A stretch of 64,000 bases of DNA from assembly GCA_964522015.1 (NCBI GenBank), contig CAZFST010000008.1, forward strand, positions 62,001 to 126,000, given 5' to 3'. Origin of the DNA: QQWI01 sp964522015 (GTDB lineage Bacteria > Bacillota > Clostridia > Peptostreptococcales > Acidaminobacteraceae). Numbering within the stretch: the first letter of the stretch is position 1; each line of letters starts with the position of its first letter. A program made the translations under genes and the position numbers. This document shows, piece by piece, positions 7,781 to 15,513 of the stretch. Below the pieces are notes generated by a model. The model had not been told where the DNA came from. It ran no database searches and saw only the letters and a program-made list of their open reading frames with translations.

Positions 7781-8835
7781 TGACAGTAATCCGTATTTCT
7801 AATATATGCGGTACTTCTACCCGCACCAGTTTTTATAATATAGCCATTCTTCAACAAGACGGCAAGCGTAATCTCAACGGTAGACATGCTGATGTCTGGG
7901 CATTTTTCTAGAATATCTTTTTTAGATAGCTTTTGTAAGGTATTGTCAAACAACACTTTGATTCTTTCAGTCTTTGAAAGCGTTCTATTATGCAAATGCG
8001 CCACTCTTGATGAAAATTCTCTATAAGCGCTAAGTATGATTTCTAGATAGTATTTCACAAATGGCAAATAGCTGTGTTTGGTTTCGAGCCACTCTTTTGA
8101 GCTTTCTTCAAGCTTTTCATAATAGGTTGTTTTCGTTTTCTCAATAATCATTTCCAAGCTGATATACTTACCCACATTATAGCCCGAGCGATAAAGCAAT
8201 AAAAGAGTCATCAGTCTGCTCATTCTACCATTACCATCATTGAATGGGTGGATGCAGAGAAAGTCGAAAATGAACATTGGTATCAACAACAGTGGATCAT
8301 GTTGTTCTGAGTTAATTGCCTCTATGAAAGTACTCGAAAGTCTTTCCATGGCATCAGGTGTTTCAAACGAACTCAATGGTTTGAAGCGAATTCGTTCCGT
8401 ACCGTCTATGCTTTCAGCTATGACATTGTCCGAATTCTTGAATCTCCCACCTACTGACGTCGGATTAAAATGATAAAGATCTCTGTGGAGCTGCAGAATG
8501 ACGTTGACTCTCGGATTCATATAATCATAGTTTTCATGAACTAACTGAAGAACATCACGATAACCTGCGATCTCAGATTCTGAACGGTTCCTCGGTTCAA
8601 CTTTTTCTTTTACAATGGCCTGAAGCCTGTCATCTGATGTAAAAATCCCTTCGATCCGATTTGATGCACCTGTACTTTGAACCTTTGCAATTTCAAGCAT
8701 CGCATTTAGAATATCTGGTTTTGCTTCGATGAAAAGCTCTTGCTTGCCCTTATATTCATGAATTGCTGCAACCAAATTGATGATTTCGCTACAAAGTAGT
8801 TCACTGGGAATCTTACTATAGTCAAATGTACGCAC
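7762..8835 (-). CDS. Fic-domain protein with C-terminal winged helix (Fic 1)
   Basis: 357 residues from the GTG at 8835, which has AGAGG six nt upstream; the upstream in-frame GTG at 8859 lacks an RBS. The catalytic Fic motif is complete: HPFNDGNGRMSR at 196-207. An N-terminal inhibitory helix motif SNRIEG (58-63) fits (S/T)xxxE(G/N), so this is a class II Fic protein auto-inhibited in cis. Active Fic enzymes transfer AMP from ATP to Tyr/Ser/Thr of target proteins. Residues 303-346 (SKKDILEKCPDISMSTVEI to the end) look like a winged-helix DNA-binding domain. The promoter carries several TGCATA boxes that this domain could bind. It is preceded on the same strand by a second fic gene. Confidence 0.9.
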   Translation of the reverse strand: MRTFDYSKIPSELLCSEIINLVAAIHEYKGKQELFIEAKPDILNAMLEIAKVQSTGASNRIEGIFTSDDRLQAIVKEKVEPRNRSESEIAGYRDVLQLVHENYDYMNPRVNVILQLHRDLYHFNPTSVGGRFKNSDNVIAESIDGTERIRFKPLSSFETPDAMERLSSTFIEAINSEQHDPLLLIPMFIFDFLCIHPFNDGNGRMSRLMTLLLLYRSGYNVGKYISLEMIIEKTKTTYYEKLEESSKEWLETKHSYLPFVKYYLEIILSAYREFSSRVAHLHNRTLSKTERIKVLFDNTLQKLSKKDILEKCPDISMSTVEITLAVLLKNGYIIKTGAGRSTAYIRNTDYCQSGVVL

Positions 8836-8864
8836 AATCCACCTCTTTCTGCACAACACATGTT

Positions 8865-8919
8865 TTTATGCATTATTGTATCATCAAATTATGCAGATAA
8901 CAAATGTAATATGCATAAA
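8865..8919 (-). promoter_or_regulatory. Promoter and TATGCA-type operator of Fic 1
   Basis: On the minus strand TTGTTA (8903-8898), 17-bp spacer, TACAAT (8880-8875). TTTATGCAT (8865-8873) and ATGCATAAA (8911-8919) form an inverted repeat flanking the promoter, and a further TATGCAG lies in the spacer region. Another TATGCAG is seen near 8950. The arrangement fits a repressor site covering the promoter; the binding protein is inferred, not shown. Confidence 0.5.
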
Positions 8920-9238
8920 GAAAAGATGTTACTGCACATTTTATTCTGATTAATATGCAGTAAATGGCACAATTAGGTAGATTGCAAACTAAGTAGCGTA
9001 ATGGTCAATTCAATTATGCCGCATTTAACCATTCTATGAGGTGTTTTTAACCCAAACATAAAACCACTAAGCATCATCACGATACCTATTGGCTTCTATA
9101 TGCTGATTTTACTTTGTTTTATCGTCTTTCCAACTTCACGACTGCTTCGACATGCCTTGAGTAGACAAAAATGATGTCGTTTACACCTATTGGTGCCTTG
9201 GCGGAAAATTAATCTGTATTTTTACATCAAGGTATTTT
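8920..9238. other. Intergenic stretch between the two fic genes; possible gene remnant
   Basis: No intact gene with an RBS was found. On the minus strand a fragment reads PIGIVMMLSGFMFGLKTPHR, hydrophobic and gene-like, but it is interrupted by a stop a few codons upstream and has no start. It may be a decayed small membrane-protein gene. No terminator hairpin was recognised after the second fic gene. Confidence 0.3.
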
Positions 9239-10159
9239 CTATTCAACCAATGACAACCACAACTGTTCAGATTCAACCACTAACTTAGCAACAAACTCAA
9301 GAAATGGTTGATAATCCATGGTGGTATGAGCATGATCCAACACATTATAATACTGCGCTCTGTTTTCTTTCTTGATGATAATAGGGGGATATCCATTTTT
9401 CATTAATTCAAAGTTCAAAAGCAGTCTTGATGTTCTTCCGTTTCCGTCAATAAAAGGGTGGATTTTTACAAATTCACCATGTAAAAGTGTCGCTCTAACA
9501 ATCGGGTGATATAACTGCCATTCTTCTTTATACTCCATAATTAGCTTCTGCATAAGTGCACTGATTTCATAGTGCTTGGGCGGAATATGAATAGCACCAC
9601 CAACCACTACGTTTTCCATCCTGTACCTACCCGCATTCTGATTGTCGATCTCTTTAAGAATAATGGCATGAATATTTTTTATATTCCATTCAGATAAAGG
9701 TTCATTATGACTGATTATTTCTTCCAAGAATAGAATTGCTTCTTTATGGTTGATTGCCTCCAAATGTTCTATAACGCTTTTACCACCAATCGTTATTCCC
9801 TCTAGAACAACTTTTGTTTCTGATAAAGTTAAAGTATTCCCTTCGATAGCATTACTATTATATGTCCATTCAATAATTAGCTTTTCGTGCAGCGAATCTG
9901 CTAATCGCTTTGTGAACGGTCTATGCTTATCAATTATTTCTTTCATCTCTTCTATTCCGCTAAAATCATACATAATGCCTATATATGATTTTCTATAGCT
10001 TACTCTGGCATCGGCTGGTTTGGCTGCATCATATGGAATTGACCAATTTCGACCGAATTTTACAGCACCCTCGATTCGCTCCTCTGAACAAAGCACACGT
10101 ATTCTTCGGGCACTAATTTGCCACTTGTTGCTTGCCTCAGATATACTCATATATTTCAT
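9239..10159 (-). CDS. Fic-domain protein with N-terminal helix-turn-helix (Fic 2)
   Basis: 306 residues from the ATG at 10159, with GAGGTGA upstream; the longer in-frame start at 10258 would read through the operator and is rejected. Residues 1-42 (MSISEASNKWQISARRIRVL) are an excisionase/MerR-like HTH. The inhibitory motif SNAIEGN is at 102-108 and the Fic active site HPFIDGNGRTSR at 234-245, both complete. The protein is therefore predicted to be an AMP-transferring enzyme (AMPylator) held in check by its own N-terminal helix. Sequence identity to Fic 1 is low outside the motifs, so this is not a recent tandem duplication. A double palindrome overlaps its promoter and probably binds the HTH. 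Confidence 0.9.
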   Translation of the reverse strand: MKYMSISEASNKWQISARRIRVLCSEERIEGAVKFGRNWSIPYDAAKPADARVSYRKSYIGIMYDFSGIEEMKEIIDKHRPFTKRLADSLHEKLIIEWTYNSNAIEGNTLTLSETKVVLEGITIGGKSVIEHLEAINHKEAILFLEEIISHNEPLSEWNIKNIHAIILKEIDNQNAGRYRMENVVVGGAIHIPPKHYEISALMQKLIMEYKEEWQLYHPIVRATLLHGEFVKIHPFIDGNGRTSRLLLNFELMKNGYPPIIIKKENRAQYYNVLDHAHTTMDYQPFLEFVAKLVVESEQLWLSLVE

Positions 10160-10177
10160 AAAAATCACCTCAATAAC

Positions 10178-10227
10178 ATAATATACCGGTATCGGCACAT
10201 TGTAAACATTGTTCCGATACCGGTATA
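10178..10227 (-). promoter_or_regulatory. Promoter of Fic 2 with double ATACCGGTAT operator
   Basis: On the minus strand TTTACA (10206-10201), 17-bp spacer, TATTAT (10183-10178); transcription should begin about 12 nt before the ATG. TATACCGGTATCGG (10182-10195) and its exact reverse complement (10214-10227) flank the -35; each arm contains the 10-bp palindrome ATACCGGTAT, 34 bp centre to centre (about three helical turns). One palindrome fills the -35/-10 spacer, the usual position for repression. Confidence 0.7.
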
Positions 10228-10263
10228 AAACAAATCCTTGAATCATATCATGATTCAAGGATT
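10225..10263 (-). terminator. Rho-independent terminator of rlmD
   Basis: Perfect 14-bp stem, AATCCTTGAATCAT (10233-10246) with ATGATTCAAGGATT (10250-10263), 3-nt loop; on the minus strand it is followed by TTGTTTTAT. It lies 28 bp after the rlmD stop and separates it from the Fic 2 promoter. Confidence 0.8.
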
Positions 10264-10290
10264 AAAAGAGTTGAATTTACTTGTTTAATT

Positions 10291-11640
10291 CTATTTTATA
10301 ACTAATTTTACAATACTTTCCACATGGCCAGTATGAGGGAACATGTCAACTGGGGTCACTTCCACCAACTGGTAGCCATTCTCACACAGGATTTTAACAT
10401 CCCTTGCTAGGGTGCTTGGCTTACATGAAACATAGACAATACGCTCTGGGGCCATTTGTAAAATAGCATCTAAAACAGCGGGGTCCGCCCCTTTTCTTGG
10501 TGGATCCAGCACCACAACATGAGGCTTTTGGTGGTCTTTTAGCCATTTTGGAACTACATCTTCTGCGGCTCCGACTATAAACTCAACGTTTTCAATCCCG
10601 TTTCTGATGGCATTGGCTTTGGCATTCTCCACGGCAGCTTCTGAAAGCTCGTTTCCGTAAACGCGCGCAGCGTGTTTCGCCAGGCCCAAAGTAATGGTGC
10701 CAGCCCCTGAGTAGAGATCCCACACCACTTCCGATCCTGACAAATCGCAATAATCCATTGCCTTTTGATAGAGCACTCGAGTCTGCTCCGGATTCACTTG
10801 AAAAAATGATGGCATGGCCAGCTCAAAACTAAAATCGCCGATGGTATCGACCATGGTGGATTCTCCAAAAATAGTCTTGAAATGATCTCCCAGTATGGTG
10901 TTGCCACGTTTAGTTTGGGTATTAATCAAAACACCTCTAACCGTTGGCAGTGCTGACGTAAGAGATTTCACAAGTTCTTTTGAATGAGGAATTGCCGTCC
11001 CATTGATCACAAGACCTACCATATGCTCCCCAGCATTTGTGGTGCGAATCAGAAGGTGACGTAAAAGGCCCGCATGTTGATTTTCTCTGTAAACGCTGAT
11101 TTTGTAGTCGTTTGCCCAGTCCCGAACCACTTTGAGAATTGCCGCATTTTCAGGATGCTGGATCATGCAGGCATCGATGGCCACAAGATCGTGACTCTGG
11201 GGCTTGTAAAAACCCAAAACCACCTTGCCGCCCATGACAGCAAAGGGATACAGGGCTTTATTGCGATAATGATAAGGAAACGCCATGCCAATAATCGGCT
11301 GAAGTTTATAATCGGTTTGACCCCCAATACGCTCAAGAGCCGTCTTTACAAAACTCGTTTTTTGGTTTAATTGTTCGTCGTAATCCAGGTGCTGTATGGC
11401 ACATCCACCACATTGGAAGGCATAGGGGCATGCCGGTTGAACCCTGTGTTCTGAAGGGGTTTCAACTTTCACGATCTTGGCAAGAGCGTAATTCTTCTTG
11501 ACTTGGGTGATTTGAGCCTTCACAGTATCTCCAGGCAGTGCACCGCTGACAAATACAACTTGATCCTCTATGCGACCGACGCCTGAACCTTCCTCAGTCA
11601 AATCCGTTATTTCTATGGTGTAATGTTGTTTTACTTGCAT
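10291..11640 (-). CDS. rlmD: 23S rRNA (uracil-C5)-methyltransferase, RumA/RlmD-TrmA family
   Basis: 449 residues. An N-terminal TRAM domain (about 1-60) is followed by a 4Fe-4S cysteine set (CPYAFQCGGC, about 85-100), then the SAM-binding Rossmann fold with DLYSGAGTITLGLA, and the C-terminal motifs VLDPPRKG and YVSCKPSTLARD. The Cys in VSC is the catalytic nucleophile that attacks C6 of the uridine. Firmicute members methylate U747 and/or U1939 of 23S rRNA; which one cannot be decided here, so the symbol is tentative. AGGATT precedes the ATG. The gene is monocistronic, with its own terminator. Confidence 0.9.
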   Translation of the reverse strand: MQVKQHYTIEITDLTEEGSGVGRIEDQVVFVSGALPGDTVKAQITQVKKNYALAKIVKVETPSEHRVQPACPYAFQCGGCAIQHLDYDEQLNQKTSFVKTALERIGGQTDYKLQPIIGMAFPYHYRNKALYPFAVMGGKVVLGFYKPQSHDLVAIDACMIQHPENAAILKVVRDWANDYKISVYRENQHAGLLRHLLIRTTNAGEHMVGLVINGTAIPHSKELVKSLTSALPTVRGVLINTQTKRGNTILGDHFKTIFGESTMVDTIGDFSFELAMPSFFQVNPEQTRVLYQKAMDYCDLSGSEVVWDLYSGAGTITLGLAKHAARVYGNELSEAAVENAKANAIRNGIENVEFIVGAAEDVVPKWLKDHQKPHVVVLDPPRKGADPAVLDAILQMAPERIVYVSCKPSTLARDVKILCENGYQLVEVTPVDMFPHTGHVESIVKLVIK

Positions 11641-11955
11641 GTCTAATCCTCACTGTTCATCAACTGCTCAAGTCACGCCTGTGCGTGCCTATATCTTATC
11701 TATTATAGCCTCAAATGAGCTTACCGACAAGTGATGGTCTTATACAAGTGTATTTTGTCTGAATGAAGGTCTTACATTTCTATTTTCTCTGAATTCAGGT
11801 GGATCTTTATGTCTCAAAAGTTATACCATAAGTCTTTTTTAGATTTTAAGATGATAATAAGATTTTTTTATGGCATTATCGCCTTTTTTTTTCTATAATA
11901 AAGGGTAGAGATTATAGAGAAACCCTACCTAGATAGTTCGGTTGAAGGAGATCCC
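11641..11955. other. Divergent intergenic region upstream of rlmD and the GerMN gene
   Basis: 315 bp, AT-rich. A TATAAT-like -10 with TATAATAAAGG lies near 11893-11905, about 60 bp before the GerMN gene, but no convincing -35 is seen. Related words GTCTGAATGAAGGTC and CTCTGAATTCAGGTG occur 35 bp apart near 11757-11805. No gene, RNA structure or operator could be supported. Confidence 0.4.
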
Positions 11956-13296
11956 ATGAAGCGTCTAATGAACTTAATGATGATTATTATCTTAATTTAT
12001 ACGGTGTCGGTTATGCCCATTAACACCGTTGTATTTGGTATTGATTTTTCGCGTATCTTTGCACCGCCTGAAGAAACGGCAACCTCCGTATCTTCCTCCA
12101 TCAAATACGCCTTCACGCCTGTATCAAAAGCAGCCTTATTTATTAATCCGCAAATTTACAAAGTTAATTTGGATACTTCCAAGCCCCTTTCAAAAGAACT
12201 TCTTGGTCAAAATCTTGTTGCGACCTTAAGTGTTACCGATGGGCTTGGGACAGTTAAAACCTTTGATCAAAAGACGCTTAAAATCGATGTCTCACAAACT
12301 GGCAATCGTTTTACCCTTTCAATGAATCTAGCGGTCGATAGTTTAAAGTTATTACACGAAAATTACCAATTTGCTCTTAAAATTGATATGGGTAATGATA
12401 CTTTTCAGGATAATTTCAGTGTTCTATATGCTAATGCTGAAGTGAAGCCTAACGGACGTAGTGCTAAAGAATTTAAAACGGCACTTGCGCCTATCTTCTT
12501 TGCTGACAGAACCAACACCTTGAGCATCCCTATCTACACCCCCATTCTGAGTGGTAACAATCCTTACCGTCGAATGATTGCAACGCTGAACAAGCCGCCA
12601 GTTTCTCCCCTCTTGTCGCCAGCAGAAGGCTTCCCACCAGTTAAGAATATTTGGTATTCAGCTGGCCTTTTAGAACTTCGCTTAAACAGCCTTGCTCTCG
12701 GGGCGTACCAATCACCTTCAACTGCCCAAATCGCACTGGCCAACTTGCTTAGAACTACGGCAAGCTTTCAACAAGACAACCTCATTAATAAAGTCCGCCT
12801 TACCATTGATGGCGGACAACAAAGCAAGGCCTTTGGCGGCATCAATATTTCTCAAGAATTCAGTGTTGATCGGTCGCCTATGGCTTATGTTGCCCTGGTT
12901 GACGGTGGTAAAACCCTTTGGTATCCAGTTGCAGTGGCCCAAGAAGATAACCTGACAGGGACTGTTTCAAATCTTCTAAGTGGTTTGATACAACCCAAAA
13001 AACTTTTACAAGATAATCGGGTTACTGCTGTTATGCCATCTACCATTACCGTAAAGCAAGCCACACTGGTGAACCAAACCCTACGTATAACGTTTAACGA
13101 GGCCATCCAGAATGCTTTTGGCGCCAATGAGACACTCACAAAAACAGCACTGGAAGGACTTCTCCTAAGTGTCTCATCCCTACCTGATGTTAACAATGTG
13201 GAACTTTACGTAGGAGAGACCAAACTGCAAACCATTGGCGCCGTAACACTTGGTGACACCATCAAGCGCCCCGACTACATCAATGTTTTGGAGTAG
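11956..13296 (+). CDS. Exported protein with two GerMN-like domains
   Basis: 446 residues with GAAGGAG before the ATG. Residues 1-28 are a hydrophobic export signal or membrane anchor with no lipobox. After a region of unknown fold (about 30-170) come two copies of a GerMN-like module. The first (about 170-305) has IFFADRTNTLSIPIY, a conserved Ala-rich helix, and ends VDRSP. The second (about 305-446) starts AYVALVDGGKTLWYPV, has LLLSVSSLPDVNNVELYV, and ends KRPDYINVL, the RPxxIN close typical of GerMN. GerMN domains occur in spore-germination lipoprotein GerM and in Gram-positive envelope lipoproteins. The assignment is by pattern, and the role is not known. Confidence 0.7.
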   Translation: MKRLMNLMMIIILIYTVSVMPINTVVFGIDFSRIFAPPEETATSVSSSIKYAFTPVSKAALFINPQIYKVNLDTSKPLSKELLGQNLVATLSVTDGLGTVKTFDQKTLKIDVSQTGNRFTLSMNLAVDSLKLLHENYQFALKIDMGNDTFQDNFSVLYANAEVKPNGRSAKEFKTALAPIFFADRTNTLSIPIYTPILSGNNPYRRMIATLNKPPVSPLLSPAEGFPPVKNIWYSAGLLELRLNSLALGAYQSPSTAQIALANLLRTTASFQQDNLINKVRLTIDGGQQSKAFGGINISQEFSVDRSPMAYVALVDGGKTLWYPVAVAQEDNLTGTVSNLLSGLIQPKKLLQDNRVTAVMPSTITVKQATLVNQTLRITFNEAIQNAFGANETLTKTALEGLLLSVSSLPDVNNVELYVGETKLQTIGAVTLGDTIKRPDYINVLE

Positions 13297-13475
13297 TTTT
13301 TTGCAAAACATCGTTTCAATCATGCAAAATAACGTTAGCGTTTTGCGCTACATCCTTTTGATACGGCAAAATCGCGTTAGTTTTTTGCAATAGTTTTTTG
13401 CAATAGTTTTTTTGCAATAGTTTTTTGCATAGCATCCTTTCGATGAGGCAAAATAACGTTAGTGTTTTGCATTTA
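13294..13475. repeat. Tandem and dyad repeat tract after the GerMN gene
   Basis: Two unit types alternate. A roughly 40-bp unit (TTTTGC, ACATCCTTTTGATACG, GCAAAATAACGTTAG) occurs about three times (13300-13345, 13345-13380, 13420-13465). A 13-bp unit TAGTTTTTTGCAA occurs four times in a row at about 13378-13430. Each long unit ends in GCAAAATAACGTTAG followed by GTTTTGC, a near-palindrome. The first 13-bp unit begins with the stop codon of the GerMN gene. Confidence 0.8.
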
Positions 13476-13493
13476 ATACCCACCCCAAAAAAC

Positions 13494-13530
13494 AAACGGC
13501 CCCTGTCAAATGACAAGAGCCGTTTTTCTT
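13494..13530. terminator. Bidirectional terminator between the GerMN gene and the reductase gene
   Basis: AAACGGC (13494-13500) pairs with GCCGTTT (13519-13525) with an inner TGTC/GACA stem; TTTTTCTTTT follows on the plus strand and GTTTTTTGG on the minus strand. Confidence 0.75.
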
Positions 13531-13573
13531 TTATCTCTGCTTTTCCCCTGCTTTTCCTCTTTCCTCTTACGAC

Positions 13574-14623
13574 TTACCCCTTCTTACCACCTTCAAATGC
13601 CTTTGCCACAGTCACTAGCATCTCTCTGATGGGTAAATCGTATGGACAACGGGGCTCACATACTCCACACTTGACGCAGTCCTTAGCCCCTTTTGCCAAG
13701 CTGTTATACCGCATGTGGGCCCAATCGGTTAAGTCATAACGGTTCAAATAGCCTTCAATGGTAAACATGCTTGGAATATCAATACCTTCTGGACATGGAC
13801 CGCAATAACCGCAACGTCTGCAAAATCGATTGCCCATTTTTTCTTTAAAACCATCAATGTAAATCAATTCCTCTTCAGTTAAAGGCTTAATATCACTGGC
13901 CGCAGCAGCATTTTCTTGTATTTGGGCCACTGAATCCATACCTGGGATGGCCAATGTGATATGAGGATTCTGCGTGATAAAACGCAGTGAAAGTGCGGCG
14001 TCGTCAATGGCACCACCTGCAAGAGGCTTCATCACTAAGATCCCAATACCCAATTGATGAGCTCGCTCAAAAAGTGCTAACCCCTGTGTCTCAACAAAAT
14101 TGAATGGAAACTGAATGGTTTCCCAAAGCCCTGATTCAATGGCATGGAGCAGAACATCTTTATTGTGGGCTGTGATGCCAATATGCTTGATTTGACCATT
14201 TTCTTTTGCCTTGGTAAGGGCCTGATAAGCGCCTTGTGGCCCTGTTATCAGGTTATACTGGTCAAGATCTTTTACAAAGTGGCACTGGTAAATATCTATA
14301 CAGTCGGTTTCCAAATGGTCAAGACTCGTTTGAATATCCTTGGCCATAGTTGCTTCATCTTTTGCAGGGGATTTAGTTGCCAATACAAACGACGCTCTTA
14401 ACCCTGTAAGGGTTAGCGCCTTACCGATCAGCACCTCTGAAGCCCCATAGCCCCTAGCAGTATCAATTAGGTTGATACCCTCTTGAGCACAAGCTGTTAT
14501 CATAGCGATAGCATCCTCTTGATTGCAACGCTGAATTGGGATGCCTCCCATGCCAACCACGCTGACTGCTAATCCTGTATTCCCTAAAACTCTTTTTGGC
14601 AAAGCATTTGTATTTGTTTTCAC
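13574..14623 (-). CDS. Aldo/keto reductase with C-terminal ferredoxin-type 4Fe-4S domain
   Basis: 349 residues from a GTG start with GAGGAG seven nt upstream. The N-terminal part (about 1-255) is an aldo/keto reductase barrel: LGNTGLAVSVVGMGG, then LIDTARGYGASEVLIGKAL with the catalytic Asp and Tyr, and ATKSP with the catalytic Lys. The C-terminal part holds two Cys clusters, CRRCGYCGPCPEGI and CVKCGVCEPRCPYDL, which should ligate two 4Fe-4S clusters. Such fusions are common in anaerobes; the substrate is unknown. The 5' region consists almost entirely of the octamer array (14651-14841), so its transcription or translation could be sensitive to repeat number. Confidence 0.9.
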   Translation of the reverse strand: MKTNTNALPKRVLGNTGLAVSVVGMGGIPIQRCNQEDAIAMITACAQEGINLIDTARGYGASEVLIGKALTLTGLRASFVLATKSPAKDEATMAKDIQTSLDHLETDCIDIYQCHFVKDLDQYNLITGPQGAYQALTKAKENGQIKHIGITAHNKDVLLHAIESGLWETIQFPFNFVETQGLALFERAHQLGIGILVMKPLAGGAIDDAALSLRFITQNPHITLAIPGMDSVAQIQENAAAASDIKPLTEEELIYIDGFKEKMGNRFCRRCGYCGPCPEGIDIPSMFTIEGYLNRYDLTDWAHMRYNSLAKGAKDCVKCGVCEPRCPYDLPIREMLVTVAKAFEGGKKG

Positions 14624-14650
14624 TCTTTTCTCCTCACGTCTTTCTCTTTT

Positions 14651-14841
14651 CCTTTTATCCTTTTATCCTTTTATCCTTTTATCCTTTTATCCTTTTATCC
14701 TTTTATCCTCTTATCTTCTATCCCTCTATCCCTTAATCCCTTAATCCCTTAATCCCTTAATCCCTTAATCCTTTGATCCTTTGATCCTTTGATCCTTTGA
14801 TCCTTTGATCCTTTGATCCTTTGATCCTTTGATCCCTTTAT
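14651..14841. repeat. Three-block octamer tandem array
   Basis: Period 8 throughout. Block A: CCTTTTAT seven times (14651-14706), followed by variants CCTCTTAT, CTTCTAT, CCCTCTAT. Block B: CCCTTAAT five times (14730-14769). Block C: CCTTTGAT eight times (14770-14833), ending CCCTTTAT. Read on the minus strand the units are purine-rich (ATAAAAGG, ATTAAGGG, ATCAAAGG) and fill the gap between the thioesterase stop codon and the reductase start. The stop codon of the thioesterase gene lies at the edge of the array. Confidence 0.95.
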
Positions 14842-14842
14842 C

Positions 14843-15289
14843 TTATCCCTTGTCCTGCGCCATCAACAGCTCATAAAACTTAACATTCGCTTTTTTTACA
14901 TTAACCGGTTTCATATTCATATCAACAAAGGCATGGCTCGTGTGGCCTTTAACCAGCAAAATCTGTTCCTGATCTGGGGATTGGCCATCCTTATATATCC
15001 TGTACTCAAGGGTGATTCTAGCCCCTTTAAAGTGGCTAATGCTTGTGTGAATAAACAGTTCATCATCATAGGCAGCTGGCATGATAAAATCGCAGGCGCA
15101 ATTGATGAGGGGCAGCATAAAGCCATCCTCTTCAAATTGCTTATAGGTATACCCCAGGTCCCTAAAATAGCTGGATCTACCCACTTCAAAGTACCTAAAA
15201 TAATTACTGTGATAGACAACGCCCATTTTATCGGTTTCCCCGTAACGAACCCGCAGTGTTGAGACATGTGTGACTGTTTTATTTACCAT
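14843..15289 (-). CDS. Acyl-CoA thioesterase, YbgC/FadM hotdog family
   Basis: 148 residues, the usual size for a single 4HBT hotdog domain. The active-site region is VRYGETDKMGVVYHSNYFRYFE, in which the D-x-MGxVYHxNY pattern (catalytic Asp included) is diagnostic. It hydrolyses short acyl-CoA thioesters; the physiological substrate is unknown. GGAGGTTAAC precedes the ATG. It lies downstream of pfkA-pyk on the same strand but is now separated from pyk by an insertion sequence, which probably broke an older operon. Confidence 0.88.
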   Translation of the reverse strand: MVNKTVTHVSTLRVRYGETDKMGVVYHSNYFRYFEVGRSSYFRDLGYTYKQFEEDGFMLPLINCACDFIMPAAYDDELFIHTSISHFKGARITLEYRIYKDGQSPDQEQILLVKGHTSHAFVDMNMKPVNVKKANVKFYELLMAQDKG

Positions 15290-15391
15290 GTTAACCTCCT
15301 AACCCACTCTATGTTAACAGATTTTTGCGCAAAAAAAAAGGGGCTGTCGGGAAATAGACAGCCCTTAGAAAAGTAAAAAATTTCAAAAAGG

Positions 15392-15436
15392 AAACCTCCT
15401 ACTTGTGTCGAATAGACATAATAGGAGGTTTTTTGT
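15392..15436 (+). terminator. Hairpin inside the left end of the IS, upstream of the transposase
   Basis: AAACCTCCTA (15392-15401) pairs with TAGGAGGTTT (15422-15431) followed by more T; an inner TGTC/GACA pair lies in the loop. It would stop transcription entering from outside, a known way for IS elements to limit transposase expression. A second small hairpin AAGATGGT/ACCATCTT is at 15445-15466. Confidence 0.65.
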
Positions 15437-15513
15437 ACGAAAAAAAGATGGTCACGACACCATCTTAGACTCGTTGCACATAGTCTTGCGACATACGTAC
15501 AAAATAACAAAAC

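Noticed and set aside
13316..13516. Minus-strand frame through the repeat tract after the GerMN gene
   Set aside because: It translates the repeats (CKKLLQKNYCKKLLQK) and has no RBS; a by-product of the repeat unit.
14651..14841. Short regular repeats considered as a CRISPR array
   Set aside because: Period is 8 bp with no unique spacers and there are no cas genes; it is a plain tandem array.
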